Assembly (NCBI GenBank): GCA_002104895.1
Contig: MCFG01000504.1
Span: forward strand, 1-40,406
Reading direction: 5' to 3'
Length of the DNA: 40,406 bases
Source of the DNA: Anaeromyces robustus
Lineage: Eukaryota > Neocallimastigomycota > Neocallimastigomycetes > Neocallimastigales > Neocallimastigaceae
A program made the translations under genes and the position numbers. Within the stretch, counting starts at the first letter, position 1. Every line of letters begins with the position of its first letter. The notes below the pieces were generated by a model. That model did no database searches, was not told the origin of the DNA, and saw only the letters and a program-made list of their open reading frames with translations. This document shows positions 1-12,722 of the stretch, piece by piece.

Positions 1-755
1 AAAGGTATATATAATATAAAAAAATATATATATAATTTTGAAAAAGAAAAATAATAATATATAATCTATAATATATTTTATATAATAATAATACACATAT
101 ATATATAATAATAATTAATAAATTTTAATTATTTTTTATTTTTTTAAAATTAAATAAAAAAAAAAAATTAGATATAAGTATTAAATCATCAACAGAAAAT
201 TCAATAGAAAAGAAGAGTGAAGAAACAAAAGAAAAATTAATCAAACAATCCAGTGTTACTTCAATTAAAAATAATAATAGTAATAATAATAATAATAATG
301 ATAAAAATGAAAATAGCATACCAACCATAACTGTAAATAATGAAACTACTGTACAAAATGTTAAAAAGGAAAGAGTTACTACTATAACAACAACACAAAC
401 TATTACAACTACAACTACAACAACTGTCGTTGAATCAGAATCAGTTCAATCTGAATATAATAAATTAGAAATTAATGCTGCACTTGAAAAACCAATTGAA
501 AATGAAATAGTTTCCCCAAGTGGAAGTGAAAAAATAAATCTTTTAAAGAAAATTAAAAGTGTTCCAAATATTGAAGATTCTATAACTTATACATATCATA
601 CTGAAGATAATACTTCTGAAAATAATGATTATAAAGAACAATCAATACTTGTAGAAGAACCAACAGAAGATGAAAGTCAACAAAAGATTGATTATTTAAT
701 TTATGATGTTATAAGTGGAAGAGCTTTTTCAACTGATAACAAATTAATTTCATAA
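1..755 (+). CDS. 3' end of an unrecognised gene (partial)
   Basis: The reading frame is open from about 165 to the TAA at 753-755. A plausible acceptor (TTAG) ends at 171, so the last exon would be 172-755. The window opens with AAAG followed by GTATAT, which could be the matching donor at 5, and the phases agree (one base before, two after). The roughly 194 residues seen are hydrophilic and of low complexity: a Lys/Glu-rich start, an Asn run, a Thr-rich block (about 20 residues, nearly all Thr), then an acidic tail ending in a short more ordered stretch (KIDYLIYDVISGRAF). No domain, signal peptide or membrane segment is visible. I do not recognise it. The coding frame and codon use look genuine, but the function is unknown and the 5' part lies outside the window. 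Confidence 0.6.
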
Positions 756-866
756 AAGGAAGAAAAAAAAAAAAGATATAATATAATAATATAATAATAT
801 AATAATATAATATAATATAATTTAATATAATAATATAATATGATAATATACTATTTTTTTTTTTTT

Positions 867-916
867 TTTTTTTTTTCATAATAAATACATTAATGTATTT
901 ATTATGAAAAAAAAAA
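867..916. repeat. Perfect 50-bp palindrome in the 3' flank
   Basis: The core at 877-906 is an exact inverted repeat centred between 891 and 892, and it is flanked by ten T on the left and ten A on the right that extend the symmetry. It lies about 110 bp after the stop codon of the upstream gene. It could form a cruciform or, in RNA, a long hairpin. It may be a bidirectional 3'-end or terminator-like structure or a miniature element end; the sequence does not decide. Confidence 0.8.
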
Positions 917-1511
917 GAAAAAAGTATGAGAATTCAAAGAAATAATTAATTAATTTATTATTACAAAGAAAAAAAAATATGAAAAGTACAAAAGAAAATC
1001 AACAAATTAATCAAACCCTAAAAAACAAAACAACAATTATAATAATAATTACTATTTTTATTTTTTTTTTTTAAATTTTTATCAATTTAATAAAACATTT
1101 TGCTCATTATTTTATTTTAATTTTTTTTTTTTAAATTGTAAATTATTTTTAAAATTTTTATAGAAGAAAAAAATATTTTTTTTTATATAATTTTTTATTC
1201 AACATTTTAACCTTTTTCATATAATCAAAAAGCATATAATTAATTTTTGTAATTTTTTTCTTTTTTCAATTTTTTTTTTTTTTTCAATATTTTTTTTTTA
1301 TATTAATAGAGAAAAGAAAAAAAAAAAGAGAAAGAGAAAAAAAAATACAATACAATATATAAACTTATCTTGAAAAAAATAATCAAAATAATAATATATA
1401 TATTATTATTAAGATTTTTTTTTATTATTATAATATTTTTTAATTATTTATTTTATCACATTTCATTCTTTTTTTTTTTTTTTTAAATAACAAAAACTTT
1501 TATCATTTACC

Positions 1512-1543
<32 letters not shown>

Positions 1544-1990
1544 CAATAATAACCACAATAAATAATAATAATAATACTAATAATAATTATAAAAATAATA
1601 ATATAATAATTATAATAAGAATAATAATTATAATAATAATAATAATTATAATAAGAATAATAATTATAATAATAATAATAATTATAAAAAATTATAATAG
1701 ACATAATCATTTATCAAATTATTGATGGTTATGTACATTTAATTAAATATCATAGTAATTTATTTAAAAATTATTTATTGTAATTATAATAATTATTAAT
1801 AATAAATAGTAGAAATTATAGTAATCATAATAATCAATAATAATTAACTTTTATAATTAATATTAATAATTAACAAAAAGTAAAAATGTACAGAGAGAGA
1901 AAAAAAAAATTTAACTAATGAACAAATTATACAAAACAACTTCAAGGATAAAAAAAAAAAAAGGCACATTAAGAATTATTTATTAAAACA

Positions 1991-2023
<33 letters not shown>

Positions 2024-2396
2024 AAAAATATTACGACATTTTAATAATATAAATTTTATATTAATTTATATATTTAATCATTACTTTTATTTAGTATTAA
2101 AATAATAATTTTTTATTTTAATTTTTTTTTTTTTTTATTTTAAAATATTTATTTTCTTTTTTTCTTTTTTTTAATTTTTTTCCTTTAATTATAAATCAAA
2201 AAAAAAAAAAAAAAAATTGTTTTATATCAATTTATTTAAATTAAAATAAAGGAAAATATAAAGTAAAAATAAAGATAAAATAAAATAAAAAATAATAAAA
2301 GTATATTAATTTTGTGTTTATAAACTTTATTTTATCATTATTTAATCTATATTAATAAGTATTATAATTATTTACAATTATTTTTAAATAGGAATA

Positions 2397-2453
<57 letters not shown>

Positions 2454-2704
2454 AATATATAAATATATAAATATATAAATAAATATTTAACAGAAAAAGA
2501 AAAAATCTTGTATAAAAAAGAATTTTTTATATATTTTCTTTTATATTATATATAATTTATTTTTATAAAAGATTTTTTTCTTTTAAAATATATTTAAAAA
2601 AAAAAAAAAATCTATATTATATATCTTATTACATATATGATTATGAATATTAACTTAGTATTCTATTATTTTTTTAAGGTTGAGACAATATATATACTTT
2701 TAGC

Positions 2705-2759
<55 letters not shown>

Positions 2760-3443
2760 TTAATATTAGTTATTTGTTATTCTTCGAAAATAAAAAGTCA
2801 CCCAGTTTTATAATAATGTTACTAATTGATTAATTAATTAATTAATGGATAATTGATAACTAAATACTTTTTATGGAATTTTTCATAATGAATAATTTAT
2901 TTATTTTATAAGATTTGTAAAATAATATAACTTTACTATAGAGTTATTTATTATAATAAATATTTTTTTGTACTTTATTGGCTTTTTTATTTTTTTTTTT
3001 AATAATTTTCAATATTCTATTTTTCTAATATTAATGACTCAGCAGTATTTTTTTGGCTTTTTTTTTTTTTGTCTTTTATGTTTTTATTTTGGGGGGCGTA
3101 TTACTTTATTTAATTTATATAAAATACCATACCAAATAAGAGTCAATAATATAAAAAAAAAATATTAAATAAAAATAAAACATTGAAAAATTATTTATTA
3201 TATTTAAATAAATATAAATGAATGAATAAATAATTTAATTATTATTTATTCAATATATTATAATCAATAACAAATATATTATATATGAATTAAAATAATA
3301 TAAAAATTTTAATAAATTTTTTTCTTTTTTACTAATTTTTCCACTATAAAAATTTTTGTGTAACTATAAAATCACAATTGCGTAATTGTATAATATCATT
3401 TATTTATTAATAAAATAAAAAAAAAAATTGTTACGATAAAAAA

Positions 3444-3453
3444 TATATAAAAG
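3444..3453 (+). promoter_or_regulatory. Possible TATA box of the M13 peptidase gene
   Basis: TATATAAAAG stands about 135 bp upstream of the ATG at 3586, in a stretch of slightly more mixed composition than its surroundings. In so AT-rich a genome TATA-like words are common by chance, so this is weak. Confidence 0.25.
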
Positions 3454-3585
3454 TAAGAATTCCTTTTATTTTTGAAAAACCAAAAAACTAAAAAAAAAAC
3501 GAAACGTAAATTTATTATTAATTAATTATAAATATAAATATAATATATAAAATATAAAATATTTCAAATAAATAATTATCTAAAA

Positions 3586-6299
3586 ATGAATTGCAAAAAT
3601 CTTCATCTTATTCTTGCTTTTTTAGCTTTTGCTTTTCTTGTTACATCTTCTCCAATTAATAAAAATAAAAAAGTAATTAAAATTGGAAAATGTAAGACTA
3701 CTGGAGATAAAATTCCTGAAAAAAATACCGATAATGTTAGTGAAGATGTAAATATTAAAACATAATTTTTAATATATTATTTTTATTTTAATTATCATAA
3801 TTGTAATTGTAATTAATAAAATTGGTTATATTATATATTTTATTATAATAATCTTTTTATTTTTATTTATTTTTATTTGTTTATTAAAATATTATCAGGT
3901 TTGTGATACTCCTGAATGTCATAGTATTGCTGAAAGAATTTTAAGCAAAATAAATGAAGAAGTTAATCCATGCAATGATTTCTATGAATTTTCTTGTGGT
4001 AACTGGATGGTAAATATTTCATAATAAATAATAATAAAATTCCTTTTCATTAATTAATATATATTTATTTTTTAATTATTTATTTTTAAACAAAATACTA
4101 TAGAAAACTAATGAAATTCCAAATGGTGAAGATTCTATTAATAATTTTACATCTATTAGTAAAAACAACCTTGTAAGTGTGAATAAATATTTAATACTAC
4201 TGAATATTTAAATAATAAATAATAAATTACTAAATAATAAATAAAAAATAATAAATAATAAATATTAAATAATAAATAATAAATAATAAATATTAAATAT
4301 TAAATATTAAATGATTTTATATTTTGTCTATATATATATATATTTAAAATATTAAATTTAATAGAATTTAATTACTGAAATTCTTAATAGTGAATACGAA
4401 CCAAACACAAATTTAACTGAAGAACAACAAAAAGTTGACAAAAATACTTTTACTCAAATACAAAATCTTTTCAAAACTTGTATAGATACGGATACCATTG
4501 ATGCTAAGGGTAAAGAACCATTAATCAAATTTCTTAAGGAATTAAATATTAATAATAAAGAAGCTGATTATACTTAAGTTAAAGATTTAACTGATTTACT
4601 TGTTAAACTTCACTACTATGATTCTCCTGCTCTATTTGAATACTTTGTTGAAGCTGATAGTAATGATCCAAATAAACAAGTATTTTTCATTAAGCAAGCT
4701 AATTTAGTTTTATCCCATAATGATTATGAAAATGAAGAAGTTGTTTCAACTTACAAACAAACTATTCATGATATGTTTTCTAGTTTATTTAATGAAAGAT
4801 CTGAAAAAGAAATTGAAAAAATAGTTACTTCTATTTATGATTTAGAAAGTAAAATTGAAAAAATTAGTTTATCTGGAATTGAACTTCAATATAACCAATA
4901 TATTCCTGTTGGACAATTGAGATATAATATTGAAACTATTGGTGATGCTTATCCATATATTGATTGGAAAGCTTTATTTTCTAATATTCTATCAAAACTT
5001 AATATTAATAAAGAATTTAGTAAAGATATTACTATTGTTAATATTTCTGGTGCTTATTTTGAAAAATTAGGTGATATTCTTAAAAATACTGATAATAAAA
5101 CTTTAATGGCTTTTGCAGAATGGACTATTATTAGAAAATATAGTCATTATATTACTAATGAAATTGAAATTCCTTTAAAGAAATTAGAAAATAAAATTAA
5201 TGGTGGTAAAGAGGATGATGTCATTGTAGATATAAATATTAAAAGAAATGAATTTTGTATTGATTCAGTACTTAATTCTTATATGGGTATGGCTACTGGT
5301 AGACTTTTTGTTGAAAAGGCTTTCAGTAGTGATAGTAAAGAAATGGTAGAAGATATGATTGATAATATTAAAGAAGCTATGATTAAAAGAATTCCTGAAA
5401 TGGAATGGCTTGATAAACCAACAGCTGAATATGCTATGAAAAAAACTGAAGTTATTGGTAAAATGATTGGTTACCCAGATTATATTAATGATCCAACTGA
5501 ACTTGCTAAAAAATATGAAGGATTAGAAAGTTTTGGTGAAGATTTCTTTACTAATATTATTAATGCCATTATTATTAAAGTTAGTAATGAATTAAAATCT
5601 ATTTTTGAACCAGTTAGTTTAGGTTCTTGGAAAATGAATCCACAAATTACTGAAGCTTATAATGATTTTGTTAGAAATCGAATTGTTTTCCCAGCTGGTA
5701 TTTTACAAAATCCAATTTTTGATCCTCATAATCCATCTTATTTAAATTATGGTAGTTTTGGTTCTGTTGCTGGTCATGAATTAACTCATGCTTTTGATAA
5801 TAATGGTAGATTATTTGATATTGAAGGTAAATTTAATAGTTGGTGGACCAATTCTACGGATATTAAATTCCAAGAATTAGCTCAATGTTTCGTTGATGAA
5901 TATTCATCCTTTACAATTGAAGATAAAAATGGTAAGAAATACAATGTTAATGGTGAAAAAACTCTTGGTGAAAATCTTGCTGATAATGGTGGTGTAAGTC
6001 GTGCTTATGAAGCTTGGAAAATTTCTAATGAAAAGGATATTAATACTAAAGAAAATAATAAACTTCTTCCAGGTCTTACTAAATATAGTCAAGATCAATT
6101 ATTCTTTATTGCTTTTGGTCAATTATGGTGTTCTAAGAAATTACCAGAAATAGCTGTTAGGGATCTTTATAATAAACCTCATTCTCCATTAAATCTTCGT
6201 GTTAATGGTGTTATTTACAATTCTCAACTTTTTGCTGAAGTCTTTAATTGTCCAGCTGATGCACCAATGAATTTAAAGAACAAATGTTCTATTTGGTAA
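3586..6299 (+). CDS. Secreted M13 (neprilysin/endothelin-converting-enzyme-like) zinc metallopeptidase, interrupted by an in-frame TAA
   Basis: Proposed exons are 3586-3747, 3899-4009, 4104-4172 and 4365-6299, all joined in phase 0 with GT-AG introns, giving about 758 residues. The N-terminus (MNCKNLHLILAFLAFAFLV) looks like a cleavable signal peptide. Unlike animal neprilysin there is no clear membrane anchor, so secretion is likely. Exon 2 carries the family's N-terminal signature (two Cys, then NPCNDFYEFSCGNW). The zinc site HELTH is at about residues 585-589 and the third ligand motif ENLAD at 650-654. NRIVFPAGILQNP precedes them, and the C-terminus ends CSIW as in the family. M13 enzymes cleave peptides outside the cell. 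A TAA at 4575-4577 (about codon 185) interrupts an otherwise continuous frame, with family-like sequence on both sides. It is one base from CAA (Gln). The gene may be a recent pseudogene or the base may be an error. Confidence 0.88.
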
Positions 6300-8292
6300 A
6301 CAAATTTAAAAACTAATAAAAATAATAAACAAGAAAATTAATGGAAAAAATAAAATAAAATAAAATAAATAAAAAAAAAAAAAAAAAAAAAAAAAAAAGA
6401 TAATCAGAATAAATATATATATAAATCATTAATAATAAAATAATAAAATGAAAAGTAAAAAAATAAAAAAAAAAATTTTTATCATTATTTTCATATTGTT
6501 TTGTATTGTTTTACATTTTTTTTTTTTTTTACGAGTTAAAAAAGCAAAACAACACTTTGAATTTGTTTTTTAAATGGTATAGTGTAGTGTAGACTTATAC
6601 TTTTTCAATATTAAAAGTTGTAGGTTAATGTCGAACGTATTATATAGTAAAAAAATATGAATTTATTATATATAAATATATAAAAATTAAGAATAAATGA
6701 CAGTGAATCATCAGATTCTGATAGTAGTTCTTTTATTGATACATCAAATTCTGATACTGATTCTTCTGACTCACACTAAGATTCTTCAGAATTTCTTAAA
6801 GAGAAAAATAACAAAATAAATAAAATATATATTATTTAGAATTAATTTTTTTTTCTTTAGAATAAAGAATAATATAATATAAAATAATTATTCATTAATA
6901 TGTAATAAATGACTTTTCTTCATTTAATTATATAATAATTTTGAAAGGGCACTTAATTAAATTAACAAACAATTTATTAATGAAAATAATAATCATTTGA
7001 TAAAGTTGATAAATAAACATTTAATTTAATGTATTAATATTATTATTATAATAATAATAATAATAATAAAATGTATATATTATATATAAATTTTTGAAAT
7101 TTCAAAAAAACCCATTCAATTATAAAAAATTTTTTTTTATTTTATTAATAATAATAATAATAATAAATAAATAAATAAAGTAAATATAATTTTTATTATC
7201 TGGTAGAATAAATTAATTCCTTTTTAAGAATATCTTTAACCGTTTTTTTTCGGTGTCACTAATTTATTTTAATATTTATAATTAATAAATATTAATAAAT
7301 AAAAATTTTATTATTCAATCTACAAGATTTCTGTATTTATTAATACTTATTAATTCTATTTATTTATTTATTTAATAAAATTATTTATTTATTTATTTAT
7401 TTAATAAATTATTTATTTATTTAATAAAATTATTTATTTATTTATTTAATAAATTATTTATTTAATTAATAAATTATTTAATTAATTAATTAATAAATTA
7501 TTTATTTATTTAATTAATAAAATATTTATTTATTTAATAAAATAATTATTAATGCTATTAATTATATTTATTTAATTAATAAATTATTTATTTATTTATT
7601 TATTCTATTTATTTAATAAATTATTTATTTATTTATTTATTCTATTTATTTAATTAATTAATAAATAATTTATTTATTTTTTTATTTTTTTATTTATTTA
7701 TTTATTTAATTACATTAACTATTTTATTTTATTTGCTAAGTAATTATAAAGTCATGTATATAAATCATAAATCAATAAATACATTAATAATAAGTAAATA
7801 AATAAATAATAATAAATAAGTGTATATATTAATAATAATAATAAATATAAAATAAAATTTATTTATAATATTATTATTAATATTTTATAAATAATTAAAA
7901 ATACCCTTTTTCAACATAATTTCATAATTTCATATTAAAAAGAAATAATAAGAAAATAATAAAATAAAGAATCAAGAATCAAAAAAATAAAAAAATAAAA
8001 TAAAAATAAAAAAAAAAGATTTAGAAAAGAATATGAATTAACCGTTAATTCCTAGCCAATCAAATTTTGATTTTTGATTTTTTATTATAAAAAATGTACA
8101 TTAAATAAAATAAAAAACAAATAATAAAATTTTTAAGTTTTTTTCACCTATATATTATATTATTATATTATTATATTATTATTACATTTATTATATATAT
8201 AATATAATATAATATACTACAAAAATAAAATAAAATAAAATAAAATAAAAAGAAAAAAAATAATTAAAATTAATTAAAAAAAAATTAATAAA

Positions 8293-8326
<34 letters not shown>

Positions 8327-8913
8327 TCTACATAATTTTACATTTTATATTTTATATTTTATATTTTTAATATAAATTATTATATAATTTATAAAAAAAT
8401 TTTTTTTCTTTAAGAGAAATCCTTTGTTCGGAAACACTTACTAAAATAATTAGAAAAAAAAATTAATATATATATTATCTATATTAATTTTTTTTTAAGA
8501 AAAAGCAAAGCTTAATAATTTTTCGTATTTTTCTCCAAATAAAATAAAAAAGAAAAAAAAAGAAATTTTATTTTTTTTATTATATAAAGGTAAAAAAAAG
8601 TTTTTTTATTTTATTTTATTTTTATACTTTTATTTAATTATTAAACTTCGAAGAGAAAATTAATTTTCAAAATTTGAATTAATTATACCATAATATAAAT
8701 AATTAAAATATTTATCAATATATATTAAACTCATATACATAATTTATTATTTAATATTAAATACATAATTAAATAAAATAGATGTAAGATTATCATAAAA
8801 TAAAATGAAATAAAAATAATTAAAGATATTGATATTAAATATAAATAATTATTATTAACATTTTTTTTAAATTTATTATATTACAAAAAAAAAAAATGTA
8901 GAATTTATAGAAA
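6300..8913. other. AT-rich intergenic region with a decayed coding-like fragment
   Basis: Downstream of the peptidase lie A-runs typical of 3' ends. About 7340-7720 is a long array of TTTA/AATAA words. 8455-8498 can fold as an AT stem-loop. The only coding-like piece is described separately at 6690-6835. The last part, about 8560-8913, should hold the GrpE promoter, but I see no convincing heat-shock element. Confidence 0.5.
6690..6835 (+). pseudogene. Ser/Asp-rich coding-like remnant
   Basis: One frame reads a Ser/Asp-rich acidic stretch (NDSESSDSDSSSFIDT and on), one TAA, then DSSEFLKEKNN before closing. Base composition is more mixed than the flanks and the acidic pattern continues across the stop, which suggests a decayed exon of a lost gene rather than chance. 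No start codon, splice sites or homologous domain can be named. Low-complexity acidic coding sequence is hard to assign, so confidence is low. Confidence 0.3.
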
Positions 8914-10054
8914 ATGAACATGAATACTATAGTATCTAATTCTGTTAATTTATTATCTAAGAATAATATAAATACCATAAATGCTGTATCAAATATAGCG
9001 AGACAACAAATGCCAATAATAAAAAGAACTTTTTTCAATGTTTCTTCTGTATCAAATTCTCCTTTAATTTACAATAATCAATCTTTATTAAATCAAAATA
9101 CCCTTTTAAATAACATTAATATCCATTCACAATTTAGATTTAGTTCAACAGAAGCTAATTCTAATAAGGAAACTAAAAAAGAAGAAAAGAAAGAAGAACC
9201 AAAAGAAGAAAAGAAAGAAGAAAAGAAGGAAGATAAAAAAGAAGATAAAAAGGAAGATAAAAAAGAAGATAAAAAAGAAGAAAAAGAACCAGAAATGGAT
9301 CCAGCTGTTAAAAAATTACTTGAAACTAAAGATAAAAAGATTTCAGATTTACAAGTAAGTTTTTTAATTATAAAAAAAAATTTTTTTTTTATTAATTATT
9401 GAATTTATAAAAGATATATTATAAATTCAACAATATATATATATATAAATTAATATAAAATAAAATAAATTAAACTATATTAGATAAATCATCAATCAAT
9501 TTTAAATAGACTTTTATTTATATATATAAATAATTTTTATTGAAAAATATTATTAATATATTGTTTTTTTTTTTTTTTTCTTATATTTTAATTAAAAAAT
9601 TTAGAATGCTTATAAAAGAGCTTTAGCTGATACTGAAAATGTTAGAGAAAGAACCCGTAAAGAAATCCAAAAGTCAACTCAATTTGCTATTCAAAAGTTC
9701 GCAAAAGACTTATTAGATGTTTCAGATATTTTAAAAATGGCTTTAGATTCTGTTCCAGAAGATAAGCGTGAAGATAAATCAAATAATATATTATTCAGTT
9801 TATTCACTGGTGTTAACATGACTAGAACTCAACTTTTAAATACTTTCAAAAAGCATGGTTTAGAAGTTTTCAACCCTATGGGTGAAATGTTTGATGCTAA
9901 TAAACATCAAGCTATGTTCCAAACCCCAATGGTTGATAAAGAACCAGGAACTATTATTGCTGTTCAAAAAGAAGGTTATACATTAAATGGTCGTATATTG
10001 AGACCAGCACAAGTTGGTGTTGCTAAGAAACCAGATGATAGTGAAAAGAAGTAA
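8914..10054 (+). CDS. mge1: Mitochondrial/hydrogenosomal GrpE nucleotide-exchange factor (Mge1)
   Basis: Exons are 8914-9354 and 9605-10054, joined in phase 0 (GTAAGT donor, TTTAG acceptor), giving 296 residues. GrpE releases ADP from organellar Hsp70, driving protein import and folding in the matrix. The first 75 or so residues lack acidic residues, are rich in Asn, Ser and Ile with some Arg and Lys, and contain SQFRFSS, fitting an organelle targeting presequence. Residues of about 88-130 are a Lys/Glu/Asp linker with four KKED repeats. The GrpE domain follows: a coiled-coil stretch (KRALADTENVRERTRKEIQ), then the head domain with FDANKHQAMFQ, IIAVQKEGYTLNGR and LRPAQVGV, the classic C-terminal signature. 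If the host is an anaerobic fungus, the target would be the hydrogenosome. The length is somewhat above bacterial and yeast forms because of the linker and leader. Confidence 0.93.
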
Positions 10055-11132
10055 ATTTAAAACAAAACAAAAAACTTAGAAAACTAAAAAAGATAATCAT
10101 ACATGTTCACATAAAAAAAGTAAAAAAGTAAAAAACTAAAAAAAAAAAAAAAAAAAAACTAAAAAAAAAAAACGCAAAAAAAAAAAAATATCAACATTAA
10201 TATAAATTTTTACATATTAATATCAGTTTTTTTTTTCTCTGTATCTTTTTTATAAATTATAAAAGATTTTTTTAATAAAAAAATTATTTATTTTATTTTT
10301 TATTTTTTTTTTTATAAATAGTTATAAAGAATTATATAACTTAAAAACAAATATATGTTTTTTTATATATTATATATATAAATAAATACTTTTTTTTAAT
10401 TTAATTATAATAAAATGATAAAAGTAAGAACAATAAAATACAGTAAATTTATAATATATAAATAAAATAGAAAAAACAAACAAACAAACAAATAAACAAA
10501 AAAAAAAAAAAAAAAAAACAATAAATTAAAAGATTGTCGAGCAATACAAATATATATAAATAAACTAATATAATAAAAAAAAAAAAAGATTAAAAATAAA
10601 ATCATAATCATAATAAAATAATAATAATAATAATAAAGAATAAAGTAAAAAATAAAATAAAATAATAACAATAATAAAGAATAAAATAAAAAATAAAATA
10701 AAACTTAATAAAAATAAAAAAAAAATAAAAAAAATAAAAAATAAAAATCAATAAAATTCATTTTCATTTTTTTTTTTAATGTTATGTTATAATTTTATTA
10801 TTTTATTTAATATATAACTTATAACTTTAATTATATATATAATATATTTTTATATTTAATATAATAGTTTTTTTTTTTTTTTTTGTTTCTTTTCAATCTA
10901 TATAGTTTACTGAATTTTTACTATTATATAATGCATATATTTTACTTATTAATATCTTATGTTTAATTAATAAGTTATCGAAAATTGATTTTTTTTTTAC
11001 ATATTATAATATATATTTTTTTATTAACAAAAGATAATTGATAGGTATTTATATCTTATTTTTAATAATAAAGAAATTTTTGCTTTTTGTTTTTTTTTCT
11101 TTTTCAATATAAATTATCATACAGAAGAAATA
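10055..11132. other. Intergenic region between convergent genes
   Basis: A/T-only spacer between the 3' ends of the GrpE gene (+) and the PIERCE1-like gene (-). It has several A-runs and T-runs that could serve as poly(A) regions and short AATAA repeats near 10600-10740. No open frame here looks coding. Confidence 0.5.
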
Positions 11133-11678
11133 TTATGGATTTAAACCGAAATTTCTATAGTTTCCACTCATTGATAAATTCTTTTAATAAATAATAACAA
11201 TATTATAAAAATCGTTAATTTTAATAATAATAAATATTAATTTTTTGAAAAATAATATATATATATATAATTAGTTTATTAAAATCATTATTATTATTAT
11301 TATTATTTTTTTTTATAATATTTAATACCTCAGTAAATTCTTGATTAACGCTGTAATATCTACTTGGCATTTCTACGAGAGTTGGTTTATAAAATCCATA
11401 ATCATTATTTGTTGTAGTATATAATATATTTTGCTTTTTGACTTTATAATTCCATAATTCTTATAATATTAATATATATATTTATATAAATATATATAAT
11501 GTTTTAATTATATAATATAGTTATAAAATTATATTAATAATAACTTTTTTTAATTATATACTTTGACTTATAAAAATATAAAAATATATTATAAAATACC
11601 TGGTCTTTGGAATTTTTCGGGCAAAATTGCTGGATCATTTTCATTGGGTTTAACAACTTTATCAAAAGTTTCAGTCAT
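11133..11678 (-). CDS. PIERCE1-like (C9orf116 family) ciliary microtubule inner protein
   Basis: Minus-strand exons are 11600-11678, 11329-11459 and 11133-11180, with GT-AG introns and consistent phases (1, 0), giving about 85 residues from MTETFDK to a final NYRNFGLNP. Exon 1 holds LPEKFQRP. Exon 2 holds LWNYKVKKQN, then YGFYKPTLVEMPSRYY. Exon 3 holds NLSMSGNYRNFGLNP. This order matches the animal PIERCE1 protein: LPGRF, a Trp-containing YRTQK-like segment, APTVHEMPKVFYP, then GGMFRNNTLN (comparison from memory). PIERCE proteins sit inside the doublet microtubules of cilia and tether inner proteins to the wall. Here it would act in the axoneme of flagellated cells. The protein is shorter than the animal one, ending just after the FRNNTLN-like motif. 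It is divergent from the SWT1 gene. No exon is long enough to stand out as an open frame. Confidence 0.72.
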
Positions 11679-12722
11679 TTTTTAATATTATTATTATTAT
11701 TATTATTTATAACAACAAATTCGAAAAAACAATAAAAACTTTAATATTATATATATAAAGACCAGTTTTCAAAAGAATAGTAATGTTCGTTTTTTTTTTT
11801 TTTTTAATATTAAATTTTCTTTTTTTTTATTTTTTAATATGCAATCCTTTTCTATTTTTATTTCTTTTTTTTTTTTTTTTTTTTAATTTTTTTTTATTTT
11901 TTTATTTTTTTTTATTTTTTATTTTTTCAATAATGACTTAAATTTATAATAATTTTTGTACTTTCTATCTTTCTTCATTTATTTTTATAAGTAAACAAAT
12001 TAATTAACTTATTAAAGTTATTTTATTTTAAATTTTATTTATTTATTTATTTTTTTTTTTAAATAATAATAATAAAAAACTATATATATATATATATATA
12101 TATAATAATCATATTAAACCTATATAGCTTATATAGGACAAAACATATTTATAAATAAACGAATTCAAATATTAATATACATATAATATTTATATAAATA
12201 TTTATGTTTCTTGTATTACTATCGTTTCTTTTTTACTTTTTTTCTTTTTCTTTTTTTATTCTTTGTAGATTTAATTATAAAGATTTTACTTTTTTTCTTT
12301 TTCTTTTTTTATTCTTTGTAGATTTAATTATAAAGGAAAATTATAAAATAAATTTTTCAACTTAAATGTGGCTTTATAACTTTTTTTATATTAATTATCA
12401 TTATGAATTTAAGACATAAAAAAAATCTTTTTTATGACTTAAAACTTTAATTATTATTATTATTATCATAATTATTATTAAAATTTTTTTTATATTGAAT
12501 AATATAATTTTTATTTTCATAATATATTAAAAAAAAAAAATATTCAAAAAAAATATGAAAAAGATGTACATTAAAATATCATAAAGGAATTATTTTATTA
12601 TAAAAGGGGACTATTTTTGTTTGATAAATACATTTTAGAATTTTAATTACTTCATTAAATTATTTAAATAAATAAAATAAATAATATATAAAAAATAAAT
12701 AAAAAAAAAAGAAAAAGTCAAA
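11679..12722. other. Divergent intergenic region with a 52-bp tandem duplication
   Basis: Shared upstream region of the PIERCE1-like (-) and SWT1-like (+) genes. It is mostly T-runs and A-runs. A 52-bp sequence at 12231-12282 is repeated almost immediately at 12284-12335; each copy is pyrimidine-rich and ends TTCTTTGTAGATTTAATTA. A small inverted repeat (CCTATATA/TATATAGG) lies near 12119-12137. No RFX-type X-box, as used by ciliary genes in animals, was seen. Confidence 0.5.

Larger units (their letters stand above)
756..3585. other. AT-rich intergenic region, no gene seen
   Basis: Nearly pure A/T spacer between the partial gene and the M13 peptidase gene. It holds a perfect palindrome (867-916), AAT/ATT microsatellites (about 1510-1690 and 2396-2445), a TTTA tetranucleotide run (about 2706-2760) and many A or T homopolymers. 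The short open frames here are Ile/Tyr/Phe-rich repeat translations and do not look coding. Confidence 0.6.

Noticed and set aside
2968-3168. 66-residue Phe-rich open frame on the + strand
   Set aside because: It is a translation of T-runs with no conserved pattern.
6574-6640. tRNA-like words (TGGTATAGTGTAG, then GGTTAATGTCGAAC)
   Set aside because: They resemble A-box and B-box sequences, but no acceptor stem or cloverleaf can be folded and the B-box is poor.
8400-8700. Heat-shock element upstream of GrpE
   Set aside because: TTCGAAGAGAA and TTCGGAAAC words occur, but the spacing of GAA/TTC units does not fit a heat-shock element.
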